From Sphingomonadales bacterium UBA656 (GTDB taxonomy: Bacteria > Pseudomonadota > Alphaproteobacteria > Sphingomonadales > Sphingomonadaceae): a DNA stretch of 64,000 bases. A program made the position numbers and the translations under genes. Under the pieces are notes generated by a model that did not search any database, was not told the DNA's origin, and worked only from the letters and a program-made list of their open reading frames with translations. The stretch's first letter is position 1. Each line of letters opens with the position of its first letter. The stretch lies in NCBI GenBank assembly GCA_002299895.1, contig DBOC01000009.1:1-64000 (forward strand), in the 5' to 3' direction. This document shows, piece after piece, positions 29,811 to 37,877 of this stretch.

Positions 29811-31223
29811 ATGGGCACTTCAGCCAAAGACATCATCAAACGCATCAAGGATGAAGAAATCGAGTGGGTCGATGTGCGCTTCACCGATCCCAAGGGCAAA
29901 TGGCAACATCTGACAATGTGCGCTGGCGTCATTGGCGAAGATGAATTGGAAGACGGCCTGATGTTCGACGGCTCTTCGATTGAAGGCTGGAAAGCCATCA
30001 ATGAATCCGACATGATCCTGAAGCCTGATCTGGACGCCGTATATGTTGATCCATTCTCGGCTACGCCGATGATGATCATCTTCTGCGACATTGTTGAGCC
30101 ATCGACAGGCGAGCTTTATTGCCGCGACCCGCGTTCGACCGCCAAGCGCGCGGAAGCCTATCTGAAGACCACGGGCATCGGCGACACTGTCTATGTCGGT
30201 CCAGAGGCCGAATTCTTCATGTTCGACGATGTGCGTTTTGAAAACACCTACAACTCGTCTTATTACAAGATTGACGATATCGAACTGCCCACCAACAGCG
30301 GTACGATATATGAAAGCGGTAATATGGGCCACCGCCCACGCGCAAAGGGTGGGTATTTCCCCGTCGCGCCTGTCGACAGCGCGATGGATATTCGTGGCGA
30401 GATGGTTTCGACCATGTTGGAAATGGGCCTCCCATGCGACAAGCATCACCATGAAGTTGCGGCGGCCCAGCACGAGCTTGGCCTTACTTTTGGTACGCTG
30501 ACACAGACTGCTGACCGTATGCAGATCTACAAATATGTCGTGCATCAGGTGGCACATGCATATGGCAAGACCGCGACGTTCATGCCTAAGCCGATCAAGG
30601 AAGATAATGGCTCTGGCATGCACACCCATTTGTCGATCTGGGAAGGCAAGACGCCGCTCTTCGCAGGCGATGGCTATGCTGGCCTGTCGGAAATGTGCCT
30701 ATTTTTCATCGGCGGCATCATCAAGCATGCCAAGGCAATTAATGCATTCTCGAACCCAACGACCAACAGCTATAAGCGCCTGGTTCCCGGTTATGAAGCG
30801 CCTGTGTTGCTCGCATATTCCGCACGCAACCGTTCGGCTTCGTGCCGCATCCCTTATGGCGCTGGCGCCAAGGCAAAGCGCGTCGAGGTCCGTTTCCCTG
30901 ATGCAATGGCAAACCCATATTTGTGCTATGCTGCTTTGTTCATGGCTGGCCTCGACGGTATTCAGAACAAAATCCACCCGGGCGAAGCGATGGACAAGAA
31001 CCTGTATGACTTGCCACCGGCAGAACTTGCGCAGGTCCCAACTGTTGCCGGTTCGCTGCGCGAAGCGCTCGGTGCACTGGCCGCTGATCACGACTTCTTG
31101 TTGAAAGGCGACGTGTTCTCGAAGGACCAGATTGAGAGCTATATCGAACTTAAGATGGAAGATGTCGCCCGTTGGGAAATGACACCAAGCCCTGTCGAAT
31201 TTGACATGTATTATAGCTACTAA
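29811..31223 (+). CDS. glnA: Glutamine synthetase, type I
   Basis: Dodecameric enzyme making glutamine from glutamate, ammonia and ATP. 470 residues with MFDGSSIEGW, the metal and ATP motifs VGPEAEFFMFD and KPIKEDNGSGMHTHLSIW, the flap residue in NPTTNSYKRLVPGYEAPV, and the adenylylation site Y399 in NLYDLPPAEL, so activity should be controlled by GlnE and PII. A good terminator follows. Confidence 0.98.
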   Translation: MGTSAKDIIKRIKDEEIEWVDVRFTDPKGKWQHLTMCAGVIGEDELEDGLMFDGSSIEGWKAINESDMILKPDLDAVYVDPFSATPMMIIFCDIVEPSTGELYCRDPRSTAKRAEAYLKTTGIGDTVYVGPEAEFFMFDDVRFENTYNSSYYKIDDIELPTNSGTIYESGNMGHRPRAKGGYFPVAPVDSAMDIRGEMVSTMLEMGLPCDKHHHEVAAAQHELGLTFGTLTQTADRMQIYKYVVHQVAHAYGKTATFMPKPIKEDNGSGMHTHLSIWEGKTPLFAGDGYAGLSEMCLFFIGGIIKHAKAINAFSNPTTNSYKRLVPGYEAPVLLAYSARNRSASCRIPYGAGAKAKRVEVRFPDAMANPYLCYAALFMAGLDGIQNKIHPGEAMDKNLYDLPPAELAQVPTVAGSLREALGALAADHDFLLKGDVFSKDQIESYIELKMEDVARWEMTPSPVEFDMYYSY

Positions 31224-31246
31224 TCCTAACGCATCGGATCAATGCT

Positions 31247-31283
31247 AAAGGCCCGGCAGTTCTCAGACTGCCGGGCCTTTTTT
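31247..31283 (+). terminator. Rho-independent terminator of glnBA
   Basis: A perfect 14-bp stem (AAAGGCCCGGCAGT and its complement) with a 6-nt loop, followed by a T-run. It lies 24 bp after the glnA stop and isolates glnBA from the rhodopsin genes. Confidence 0.92.
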
Positions 31284-31675
31284 ATTTGTTTACGACGCGC
31301 CGGCTCCCCGGTCGATCTGCGGGCCGAGAAAAAACACAAGATGCTCCATTTGGAAATCGCAGGTCGAAAGAGCACCGCATTGCGATAAGGGCGTACAATC
31401 GCGCTGGCGCAGAAAGCTAACGGCCCGAGCTACCGTTTTGTTCGAAATTAGGTCATTAAGCCGCGAGCTGTAACATTAAAAAGAGAATTATCAGTACTTT
31501 ATAAATAGTCAATCGGCGCGTTACAGAGCCCATTTAGTCATTTTCCATCACCAAATTGTTTGGAGAAACATAGGGATAAATATGGTATAAAGCATAGGTT
31601 GACACATCTAAAGCATAGGTTAACATCTACTCCCGCGACATCCTAAGTGGTGTTGCAAGAAGGGGGAGAGAAACC
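31284..31675. other. Non-coding region between glnA and the rhodopsin gene
   Basis: About 390 bp with no credible gene. The distal half is AT-rich and holds the direct repeat and promoter described separately. A strong ribosome-binding site (AAGGGGGAGAGAAACC) precedes the rhodopsin ATG. The first 200 bp show nothing I can name. Confidence 0.6.
31588..31629 (+). promoter_or_regulatory. Rhodopsin promoter within a 21-bp direct repeat
   Basis: TAAAGCATAGGTT occurs twice (31588-31600 and 31609-31621) with a 21-bp period, two helical turns. The first copy runs into a perfect -35 TTGACA (31599-31604) and the second into a -10-like TAACAT (31621-31626), 16 bp apart. Each copy also contains the pattern TnnACA (GTTGACAC at 31598, GTTAACAT at 31619). 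A regulator binding both copies would sit on the promoter. Regulator identity is not known. Confidence 0.55.
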
Positions 31676-32431
31676 ATGGAAAATCTAACTTTTGGCCAAT
31701 ATTCATTGGTCTATAATGCATTCTCATTTACATTTGCCACCATGGCAGCAGCCACATTGTTTTTGTGGCTCGGCCGTTCACAAGTTGGCCATGCCTATAA
31801 GACGGCATTGACGATCTCGGGCTTGGTCTGTGCGATCGCCGCTTATCACTATCTTCGCATTTTCGAGAGCTGGGAAAGTGCATATTCCGTTAAAGACGGC
31901 ATAGTGACCGCAAGTGGTTATGCATTTAACGATGCCTATCGTTATGTCGATTGGTTGTTGACCGTGCCATTGCTGTTGATCGAACTCATCCTCGTGATGC
32001 GTTTGAGCCAAGACGAAACCGTATCAAAGTCGTTCAAGCTAGGCGCCGCAGCAGCGCTGATGATCATCCTCGGCTACCCAGGTGAAATCGCAACCGACAT
32101 TCCAACCCGCGTATTGTGGGGCACATTGTCGGCAATTCCTTTCGTCTACATCATGTGGCAGTTGTTCGCCGGCCTCGGTGCATCAATCAACAACCAGCCA
32201 GAAAATGTACGTGAATTGGTGAAGAAGGCACGTTTGCTGACCTTCGCATCATGGGGCTTCTACCCCATCGTATACATGATTCCTTACACCAACCTGAGCG
32301 GTTCGGACGTGACCGTGGGCGTACAAGTCGGCTACACAATCGCTGACTTGATCGCAAAGGCAGGCGTTGGCATCTTGATCTACATGATCGCGGTTCGCAA
32401 ATCGCAAGCCGAATATGGCGACAAGGTCTGA
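31676..32431 (+). CDS. Light-driven proton-pumping rhodopsin, xanthorhodopsin/proteorhodopsin type
   Basis: Seven-helix inner-membrane protein of 251 residues binding retinal through K228 (IADLIAKAG). Proton acceptor D92, T96 and donor E103 form the DTE pump triad (YRYVDWLLTVPLLLIEL); H58 and D224 match the conserved counter-ion residues and R89 the gate. L100, at the colour-tuning position, predicts green absorption. W148-G149 aligns with W137-W138 of bacteriorhodopsin; glycine there opens the side pocket used by carotenoid antennae in xanthorhodopsin. It is followed by blh. Function as an outward proton pump is well supported by family motifs; antenna use is inference. Confidence 0.95.
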   Translation: MENLTFGQYSLVYNAFSFTFATMAAATLFLWLGRSQVGHAYKTALTISGLVCAIAAYHYLRIFESWESAYSVKDGIVTASGYAFNDAYRYVDWLLTVPLLLIELILVMRLSQDETVSKSFKLGAAAALMIILGYPGEIATDIPTRVLWGTLSAIPFVYIMWQLFAGLGASINNQPENVRELVKKARLLTFASWGFYPIVYMIPYTNLSGSDVTVGVQVGYTIADLIAKAGVGILIYMIAVRKSQAEYGDKV

Positions 32432-32447
32432 GGTTAAGAACTTGGAC

Positions 32448-32471
32448 GTGCGCCGCTTCGGCGGCGCGCAC
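32448..32471 (+). other. Stable hairpin with UUCG loop after the rhodopsin stop
   Basis: GCCGC-TTCG-GCGGC forms a stem closed by a C(UUCG)G tetraloop, extended by GTGC/GCAC with a two-base bulge. It starts 17 nt after the rhodopsin stop and has no T-run. Such structures usually protect an upstream mRNA segment from 3' decay. Confidence 0.6.
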
Positions 32472-32477
32472 TCCTAT

Positions 32478-33386
32478 ATGAGTACAATTTTATACCCACA
32501 TTCTGCAGGCGCAACATTTTCAAAAATGTTGCGCCTGTTTGCGTTACCGGTGACCACTCTGCTGTTGATTTTCATTGACCGCGTTTGGGGCGGTATGAAT
32601 AGCGCGCATGTCAATATGCTGGCTGCTGTCGCAATCGTCCTTGCAGGCATCCCGCATGGAACGCTCGACGTTGAAATCGCCGCGGCCCATTTCGGGCAAA
32701 AGGGGTTTGTAAGTAAGGCCAAAATCATCGGCGGCTATCTTGCCTGTGCAGGTGCCATGGTGCTTTTATGGCTCCAACTGCCCGAGCTCGCGCTGATTTC
32801 GTTTTTGGTTATTTCTATTGTTCATTTCAGCCGCGATTGGCGCGGCGGAGTTGACCCATTTCTGGCGATGATGGTCGGCTGGGCCTTGGTGGCATTGCCC
32901 GCGCTTGCCAGCCCGAATGATGTCGCCATGATATTCGCAGCGTTAACAGGAAGCTATAATGGCGCGGTTATAGCCGCGCTGCTTGGTGCAGCCTCGGTTC
33001 CAGCTGCCTTGGGCAGTCTCGTTTTTGCCTATTGGGCATTCCGCAATGATGACACGCAAAGCGCGATGGAGGTGCTCGCCTGCATCGCAGCTGCCTTATT
33101 GCTGCCGCCACTTGTCGCATTCGCGATATTCTTCTGCGGGCTCCATTCGCCGCGGCACATGGCCGACGCGCTCCGTGAGACAGGTGACCTGTCGCCATTA
33201 AAGAAGACTGCCATCATAATCGCCGTATTCTCGCTATCATTAGGGATGGGAGTGTTGATGTTCATGTTTCAAGGCGATGTGCCGGCTGACATGGGGATCG
33301 TGCGGACAGCCTTCATTTTGATATCGACGCTGACTGTCCCACATTTCATTCTTGAGCATATTTTGTCGGACAATAAACCCGCATAA
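32478..33386 (+). CDS. blh: Beta-carotene 15,15'-dioxygenase, Brp/Blh family
   Basis: Membrane enzyme that splits beta-carotene into two retinal molecules for the rhodopsin. Signature residues include the His in GIPHGTLDVE, ISIVHFSRDW, FCGLHSPRHM and VPHFILEHIL, the last carrying His ligands for iron. Several membrane helices. Start is uncertain: frames open at 32415 (inside the rhodopsin gene), 32478, 32526 and 32595; none has a strong ribosome-binding site, and a 15-bp hairpin covers 32506-32537. The rhodopsin-blh pair is the minimum needed for phototrophy if beta-carotene is made elsewhere. Confidence 0.88.
   Translation: MSTILYPHSAGATFSKMLRLFALPVTTLLLIFIDRVWGGMNSAHVNMLAAVAIVLAGIPHGTLDVEIAAAHFGQKGFVSKAKIIGGYLACAGAMVLLWLQLPELALISFLVISIVHFSRDWRGGVDPFLAMMVGWALVALPALASPNDVAMIFAALTGSYNGAVIAALLGAASVPAALGSLVFAYWAFRNDDTQSAMEVLACIAAALLLPPLVAFAIFFCGLHSPRHMADALRETGDLSPLKKTAIIIAVFSLSLGMGVLMFMFQGDVPADMGIVRTAFILISTLTVPHFILEHILSDNKPA
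32506..32537 (+). terminator. 15-bp perfect hairpin at the 5' end of blh
   Basis: CAGGCGCAACATTTT and its exact complement are separated by two bases and followed by TTT. It looks like a weak terminator or attenuator placed inside the longest blh frames; an ATG at 32526 lies in its right arm. Confidence 0.6.
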
Positions 33387-33461
33387 AATAGGGCTGTTCA
33401 ACGCCCTTGCCTCAATCGGCAAAGCGCGGCACATCAGGCCGGTCTTAATCGGGAGTATATC

Positions 33462-34772
33462 ATGAAGTTCCGTGCCCTCATGCAGTGCAGCAGCATTGCC
33501 CTAGTCGCCTTCTCACCGGCGGCGCATGCCAAATTGTCTGCGCCAGAAACCAAAATGGTCTCGACCGTCGACGCGGAGTATGAGCGATCCATCACCTTAT
33601 TAGAAAGGTTGGTGAACCAGAATTCCGGCACAATGAACTTTCCAGGCGTAAAGACCGTCGGTGACATGATGCGGGCAGAACTGGAGCCGCTGGGTTTCAA
33701 AGTACAATGGATTGATATGGCAAAGGCTGGACGTGCGGGACATCTCGTAGCGACCAAGGCAGGTAAGAAGGGCTCGAAGAAACTTTTGCTCATAGCGCAT
33801 CTCGACACTGTGTTTGAAGCGGATAGCCCGTTCCAGACCTTTGTCCGCAATGGTGATAAAGCGGTGGGCCCGGGTGCGGGCGATGACAAGGGCGGCATGG
33901 TCGTCATCGTGTCTGCACTGCGCGCAATGCACGCGGCAGGCACGTTGAAGGATGCAAGCATCGAAATCCATATGACGGGAGATGAGGAGGATGCTGGCGA
34001 CCCGATTAACATCGCACGCGCGCCTTTGATCGCAGCAGGCAAGACAGCCGACGTAGCGCTCGATTTTGAGGGGCTTTCGATTGAAAATGGCAGGGACATG
34101 GGCGTCATATCGCGGCGGTCTTCGAACAGTTGGAAATTGGAAGTATCCGGTGTCACGGGGCACAGCTCCCTGATATTTGACACCACTTATGGTGATGGCG
34201 CGGCTTTTGAACTTGCGCGCATCTTACATCGGTTTCGTACGGAGCTGCCCGAGCAGAATTTGACATTCAACGTCGGCCTTGTTGCGGCCGGCCAGGAAGT
34301 GAATTTCGACAATGACGGTGTTCGCGTGAGTGCGAAAGGCAAGACCAACATTATTCCAGGCCTAGCCGTTGCGCGTGGTGATTTCCGGACGTTGTCCGAA
34401 GAGCAAAGTGCGCGTGTCCGCACAAAAATGCTTGATATTGTTGCCGCATCTGCCCCGAAAACCACGGCGACGATTAGCTTTGATCCAGGAAGCTATCCTG
34501 CAATGGCGCCGACACAAGGCAACAAAGCGCTTCTGGCCAATCTTAATGCTGTCAACCGCGACCTTGGCCTTGCGGAGCAGCCAGTGCTTGACCCATTGAA
34601 GCGCGGCGCTGGTGACATCAGCTTTGTCGCCAATGATGTGGATGGCCTTGTCGGACTGGGCGTATACAGCAAAGGCGACCATGCCCCTGGAGAGACAGTC
34701 GATTTGGTCAGCATCAAGCGCCAAGCAAAGCGAGCAGCGATTTTGATGACACGGCTTTCCCGCGCGAAGTAA
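33462..34772 (+). CDS. Secreted M20-family metallopeptidase
   Basis: Zinc peptidase of 436 residues with a Sec signal peptide (MKFRALMQCSSIALVAFSPAAHA), so periplasmic. Metal motifs: HLDTVFEADSPF (first His and Asp), GPGAGDDKGGMVV (bridging Asp), MTGDEEDAG (Glu pair), and a distal His in GVYSKGDHAPGE. The pattern resembles glutamate carboxypeptidase/CPG2-like M20 enzymes. It sits 75 bp after blh on the same strand but has its own ribosome-binding site (GGGAG) and no evident link to rhodopsin function. Confidence 0.85.
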   Translation: MKFRALMQCSSIALVAFSPAAHAKLSAPETKMVSTVDAEYERSITLLERLVNQNSGTMNFPGVKTVGDMMRAELEPLGFKVQWIDMAKAGRAGHLVATKAGKKGSKKLLLIAHLDTVFEADSPFQTFVRNGDKAVGPGAGDDKGGMVVIVSALRAMHAAGTLKDASIEIHMTGDEEDAGDPINIARAPLIAAGKTADVALDFEGLSIENGRDMGVISRRSSNSWKLEVSGVTGHSSLIFDTTYGDGAAFELARILHRFRTELPEQNLTFNVGLVAAGQEVNFDNDGVRVSAKGKTNIIPGLAVARGDFRTLSEEQSARVRTKMLDIVAASAPKTTATISFDPGSYPAMAPTQGNKALLANLNAVNRDLGLAEQPVLDPLKRGAGDISFVANDVDGLVGLGVYSKGDHAPGETVDLVSIKRQAKRAAILMTRLSRAK

Positions 34773-34789
34773 CGTTCCCTGGCATTCAT

Positions 34790-34960
34790 TACAGGGCTCA
34801 TTTGCACGGAGTGCTCGGTACCGCAGGCTGGGATCTACTGCGCTTGTTAATCGCAAACGAGAGGCGAGATCGGCCCCAGCCTGCAGTGGAACGAAGAATT
34901 CGGCTTACTGCGCCCTTTATGACCCATCAAACCCGTGGCTTGGCGTTTCGGACCTAGGTC
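34790..34960. other. Structured intergenic region, possible small RNA
   Basis: No protein gene fits here. GCAGGCTGGG (34823-34832) is matched by its exact complement CCCAGCCTGC (34875-34884) across 42 bp, and flanking ATC/GAT bases extend the pairing. A perfect palindrome GACCTAGGTC lies at 34951-34960. A long arm with a shared loop looks like a structured RNA, but I cannot assign it to a known family or decide the strand. Confidence 0.35.
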
Positions 34961-34965
34961 GTAAC

Positions 34966-34993
34966 AAAAAAGGCGGCGCATTTCTGCACCGCC
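34966..34993 (-). terminator. Terminator of the tonB-exbBDD unit
   Basis: Reading leftward, GGCGGTGC-AGAAAT-GCGCCGCC forms an 8-bp stem with one mismatch, followed by TTTTTT. It lies 33 bp past the last exbD stop. Confidence 0.75.
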
Positions 34994-35025
34994 TCTTCAA
35001 TGTCGATTAGTTGGAAGTCTTTAGA

Positions 35026-35481
35026 CTACCGGCCCTCACGCGAAGCCTTACCGAAGACGCGATATTGTTCGTTGCCGACAAATCCAAACTTCGAGATACC
35101 GCTGCGTTTTACAGAGACCAATGCCTTATCCACGGTGTCATAAGGCGCCGTTGGGGCTGGCTGGAACTGAAGCTCCGGCTCCGGGTTCATCGACGTAGTC
35201 CGGACCAAATATTGTTCCATTTGCTGCAATGTCACAGGCGTGCCATTCCATTGAATAGTGCTGTCCGGCAGAATGATGATCTTGTTAATCACAGGATCAA
35301 TCGGAACCTCGGGTGGAGGTGCATTAGGGTCATTGACCGGAAGGTCGATATTTACGGCGTGCGAAACCGGGGGGATGGTGATCATCAGCATGATGAGGAG
35401 AACGAGCATGACGTCGATCAACGGCGTCGTGTTCATTTCCATCATCGGCTGGCCATCATCTTTACCGCCACTCATTGCCAT
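35026..35481 (-). CDS. Biopolymer transporter ExbD, second copy
   Basis: A 151-residue ExbD/TolR protein. It has a single N-terminal membrane helix carrying the proton-relay Asp in MEMNTTPLIDVMLVLLIMLMITIP, and a periplasmic domain. It lies 21 bp after another exbD, so this energiser complex may use two different ExbD subunits. It is last in the unit and is followed by a terminator. Confidence 0.9.
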   Translation of the reverse strand: MAMSGGKDDGQPMMEMNTTPLIDVMLVLLIMLMITIPPVSHAVNIDLPVNDPNAPPPEVPIDPVINKIIILPDSTIQWNGTPVTLQQMEQYLVRTTSMNPEPELQFQPAPTAPYDTVDKALVSVKRSGISKFGFVGNEQYRVFGKASREGR

Positions 35482-35502
35482 GATGATTGCTCCTTAATTT
35501 GC

Positions 35503-36045
35503 TTACTGGACATTCGCGTTTTCGAATGGCGACGAAATGAAGCCAACGCGCGCGAAACCAGCCATTTGCATGGTGTAAATTGCACCACCGATGCAACGAT
35601 AGGGCGTGTTAATGTCACCACGGATATGCGCCTCAGGTAGCATGTCGGGCTCGATTAATCCGGCAGCAGCGGCTTCTGGGCCACCGAGCTTCTCAAATTC
35701 AGCCTTCAAATGCTTTGCAGCGCGATCGACCAATTCCGTAGAATCGACCGGAGTAACATTCCAGTAAATGCGGCACTCGCCTCCGGGGTTTGCACCCTGA
35801 TAAGCGGGGTCGCCTGGATCACGTCCGCCGACATCAGTTGTCGTCACTGACAACAAAACATTTTCACGCTTTGCTTTTGTTGGCTCAAACTTGATGACCG
35901 GAATATCCATTTTCACGGACTGAATCGAAACCGGAATTGCGATAAGGAACACGATGAGGAGCACCAGCATGACGTCGACGAGCGGCGTTGTGTTGATGTC
36001 AGACATTGGCGTATCATCGCCGCCGCCTCCTGAACTGATTGCCAT
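35503..36045 (-). CDS. exbD: Biopolymer transporter ExbD, first copy
   Basis: A 180-residue ExbD with the membrane helix and proton-relay Asp in SDINTTPLVDVMLVLLIVFLIAIP. Its periplasmic part is longer than that of the second copy and has two cysteines (GGECRIYWN and YRCIGGAIYTMQMAGFARVGF), which could form a disulfide. It lies between exbB and the second exbD. Confidence 0.92.
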   Translation of the reverse strand: MAISSGGGGDDTPMSDINTTPLVDVMLVLLIVFLIAIPVSIQSVKMDIPVIKFEPTKAKRENVLLSVTTTDVGGRDPGDPAYQGANPGGECRIYWNVTPVDSTELVDRAAKHLKAEFEKLGGPEAAAAGLIEPDMLPEAHIRGDINTPYRCIGGAIYTMQMAGFARVGFISSPFENANVQ

Positions 36046-36137
36046 TGGCCAATCCTCTCTAACTAAATTGGGTCAAAAATCGAGCGCCAGCATTGGCTGG
36101 CGGACGGGCTGCGCGCGAACGCAGCCCTTACCCAATC

Positions 36138-36893
36138 TTACTTCTTAGCTGCTGCTGGCGCTGGCTTACCTGGTGCTGCTGCAGGAACAGCAGGCTTCAC
36201 ACGGCCACCCGAAGAGATGTGACCGAGCACATCGTTCGAGAAAGTCGACAAGCTACGTGCGATTGTCTTGTTACGCGCCTGAAGCCAGTTGTACGCAAGA
36301 ACAGCAGGAACAGCCACGAACAGACCAATTGCGGTCATGATGAGAGCTTCACCAACTGGACCAGCGATCTTACCGATGTCGGCCTGACCTGCGATACCGA
36401 TTTTGATCAGCGCCGAGTAGATACCGATAACCGTACCAAGCAGACCAACGAAAGGAGCCGTAGCGCCAACGGTTGCCAGGAATGGAAGACCAGTCGCCAA
36501 CTTGTTGTTAATGGAATCTTCCGAACGGGCCATCGCGCCGTGCAGCCAATCATGTGCTTCGATTGGATCAGTCAAAAGGCTGTGCTGCTTTTGCGCAGCG
36601 ATGCCGTCATCGACGACTTGACGATATGCACTGTTCTTTTCGAGCTTTGCAGCGCCTTCTTCAAGCGTAGCAGCGCGCCAGAATTGCGCACGTACTTCTT
36701 TATATTGGTTCAGGACCTTTTGCTGTTCGAACAGCTTAGTGAACATGATGTAGAAAGAGAATACCGACATGATAACCATCACGGAGAAAATCGCGATGGA
36801 GATTGGTCCGCCTTCTTTAAGCGCAGGGATAAGACCGAATTGTGCGGCGGCCTCAGGTGCGGCACCAGCCGCGGTCAGAAACAAAATCGACAT
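36138..36893 (-). CDS. exbB: Biopolymer transporter ExbB (MotA/TolQ/ExbB family)
   Basis: Inner-membrane subunit of the proton-driven TonB motor, 251 residues with three membrane helices. Family motifs include LATVGATAPFVGLLGTVIGIYSAL and GKIAGPVGEALIMTAIGLFVAVPAVLAYNWL. The tail is Ala/Pro/Lys-rich (VPAAAPGKPAPAAAKK). Gene order tonB-exbB-exbD-exbD supports TonB rather than Tol function. Confidence 0.94.
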   Translation of the reverse strand: MSILFLTAAGAAPEAAAQFGLIPALKEGGPISIAIFSVMVIMSVFSFYIMFTKLFEQQKVLNQYKEVRAQFWRAATLEEGAAKLEKNSAYRQVVDDGIAAQKQHSLLTDPIEAHDWLHGAMARSEDSINNKLATGLPFLATVGATAPFVGLLGTVIGIYSALIKIGIAGQADIGKIAGPVGEALIMTAIGLFVAVPAVLAYNWLQARNKTIARSLSTFSNDVLGHISSGGRVKPAVPAAAPGKPAPAAAKK

Positions 36894-36973
36894 TTAAACT
36901 ACCTCTCAAAAAATAGAACTATCTAGCAAAAAGGACCCGGCGCGAAGGCTCCCCATTTCGCCGGGCCGTAAAA

Positions 36974-37621
36974 TTATTTCGGTATCTGCCACCGAACGCG
37001 GTTAGAGTAGGAGCCTTGAACCTTCTCACCGTTACGAACGGCGGGTTCAAAGCGCGCACGACGCTTTACGTTGCTGCATGTTGCAGCATCCAGATCGTCG
37101 TGGCCGCTTGACTGCGTAACGACACAATCAATGACCCGACCGTCGACGCCAATCGTGACGCGAAAACCGGTTGTACCTTCACGCTCCTGCTGCAACGCGC
37201 GCGACGGATAGTCGTTCGTGTTGGCCCAATTGCCTGGGTTACCCCGCGGCTTGGCTTCAGAAGATGGCCCCGCAGGTGGTGGCGGTGGCGCCGGTGGCGC
37301 AGCCGTAGGCACAATCGGTGCAGCGGGCGGCGGCGTAGCAACAGTACGAATCTGTGGTGGTGGCGTCACCGTCTGAACGAGGGGCGGAGGCGAGACAACT
37401 GGAGGCTCGATCTGCTTCTCGGGCTCGGGTGGCGGCTCTTCTTCTTCGGGTGGCTCTTCTTCCTTCACGTCGACCACGGTCATTTTTTCCTTGATGGCGA
37501 CAACCGCATCATATGCGAGGCCAGTCACCAAGGCATAACCTAGGAACGCGTGCAGAAGGAGTACAATGACGACAGAAACCAAACGGTTTGTGCTCATCCC
37601 ATCTTGATCAGCATATGCCAT
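36974..37621 (-). CDS. tonB: Energy-transducing protein TonB
   Basis: Spans the periplasm to energise TonB-dependent outer-membrane receptors. 215 residues: N-terminal membrane anchor (VSVVIVLLLHAFLGYALVTGLAY), acidic then Pro-rich linker (EEEPPEEEEPPPEPEKQIEPP and long PPP runs), and C-terminal TonB domain (GFRVTIGVDGRVIDCVVTQSSGHDDLDAATCSNVKRRARFEPA). The two cysteines of that domain could pair. An in-frame ATG at 37597 is an alternative start. Confidence 0.94.
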   Translation of the reverse strand: MAYADQDGMSTNRLVSVVIVLLLHAFLGYALVTGLAYDAVVAIKEKMTVVDVKEEEPPEEEEPPPEPEKQIEPPVVSPPPLVQTVTPPPQIRTVATPPPAAPIVPTAAPPAPPPPPAGPSSEAKPRGNPGNWANTNDYPSRALQQEREGTTGFRVTIGVDGRVIDCVVTQSSGHDDLDAATCSNVKRRARFEPAVRNGEKVQGSYSNRVRWQIPK

Positions 37622-37877
37622 GCGGAAAAAACTCTCCTACCTTCAAAACAAAACAGTACATTATGGACACATGCTTTTGACATGCCCCTGATGCACCCCT
37701 GCGATATCGAATTCTGTCTTTTTTTTTGCTCGATTCAACGACGCATTAGCCAACCCTTACGGGCCTAGCAATCCGGATTCTGCGATTAAGTCGCAATTCA
37801 TGGATGGGTAGGCATTATCCTGCAACATGATAGAGGCTTAAACGAGGTCTACAGACAGGCAAAGAAAGGGATAATGA

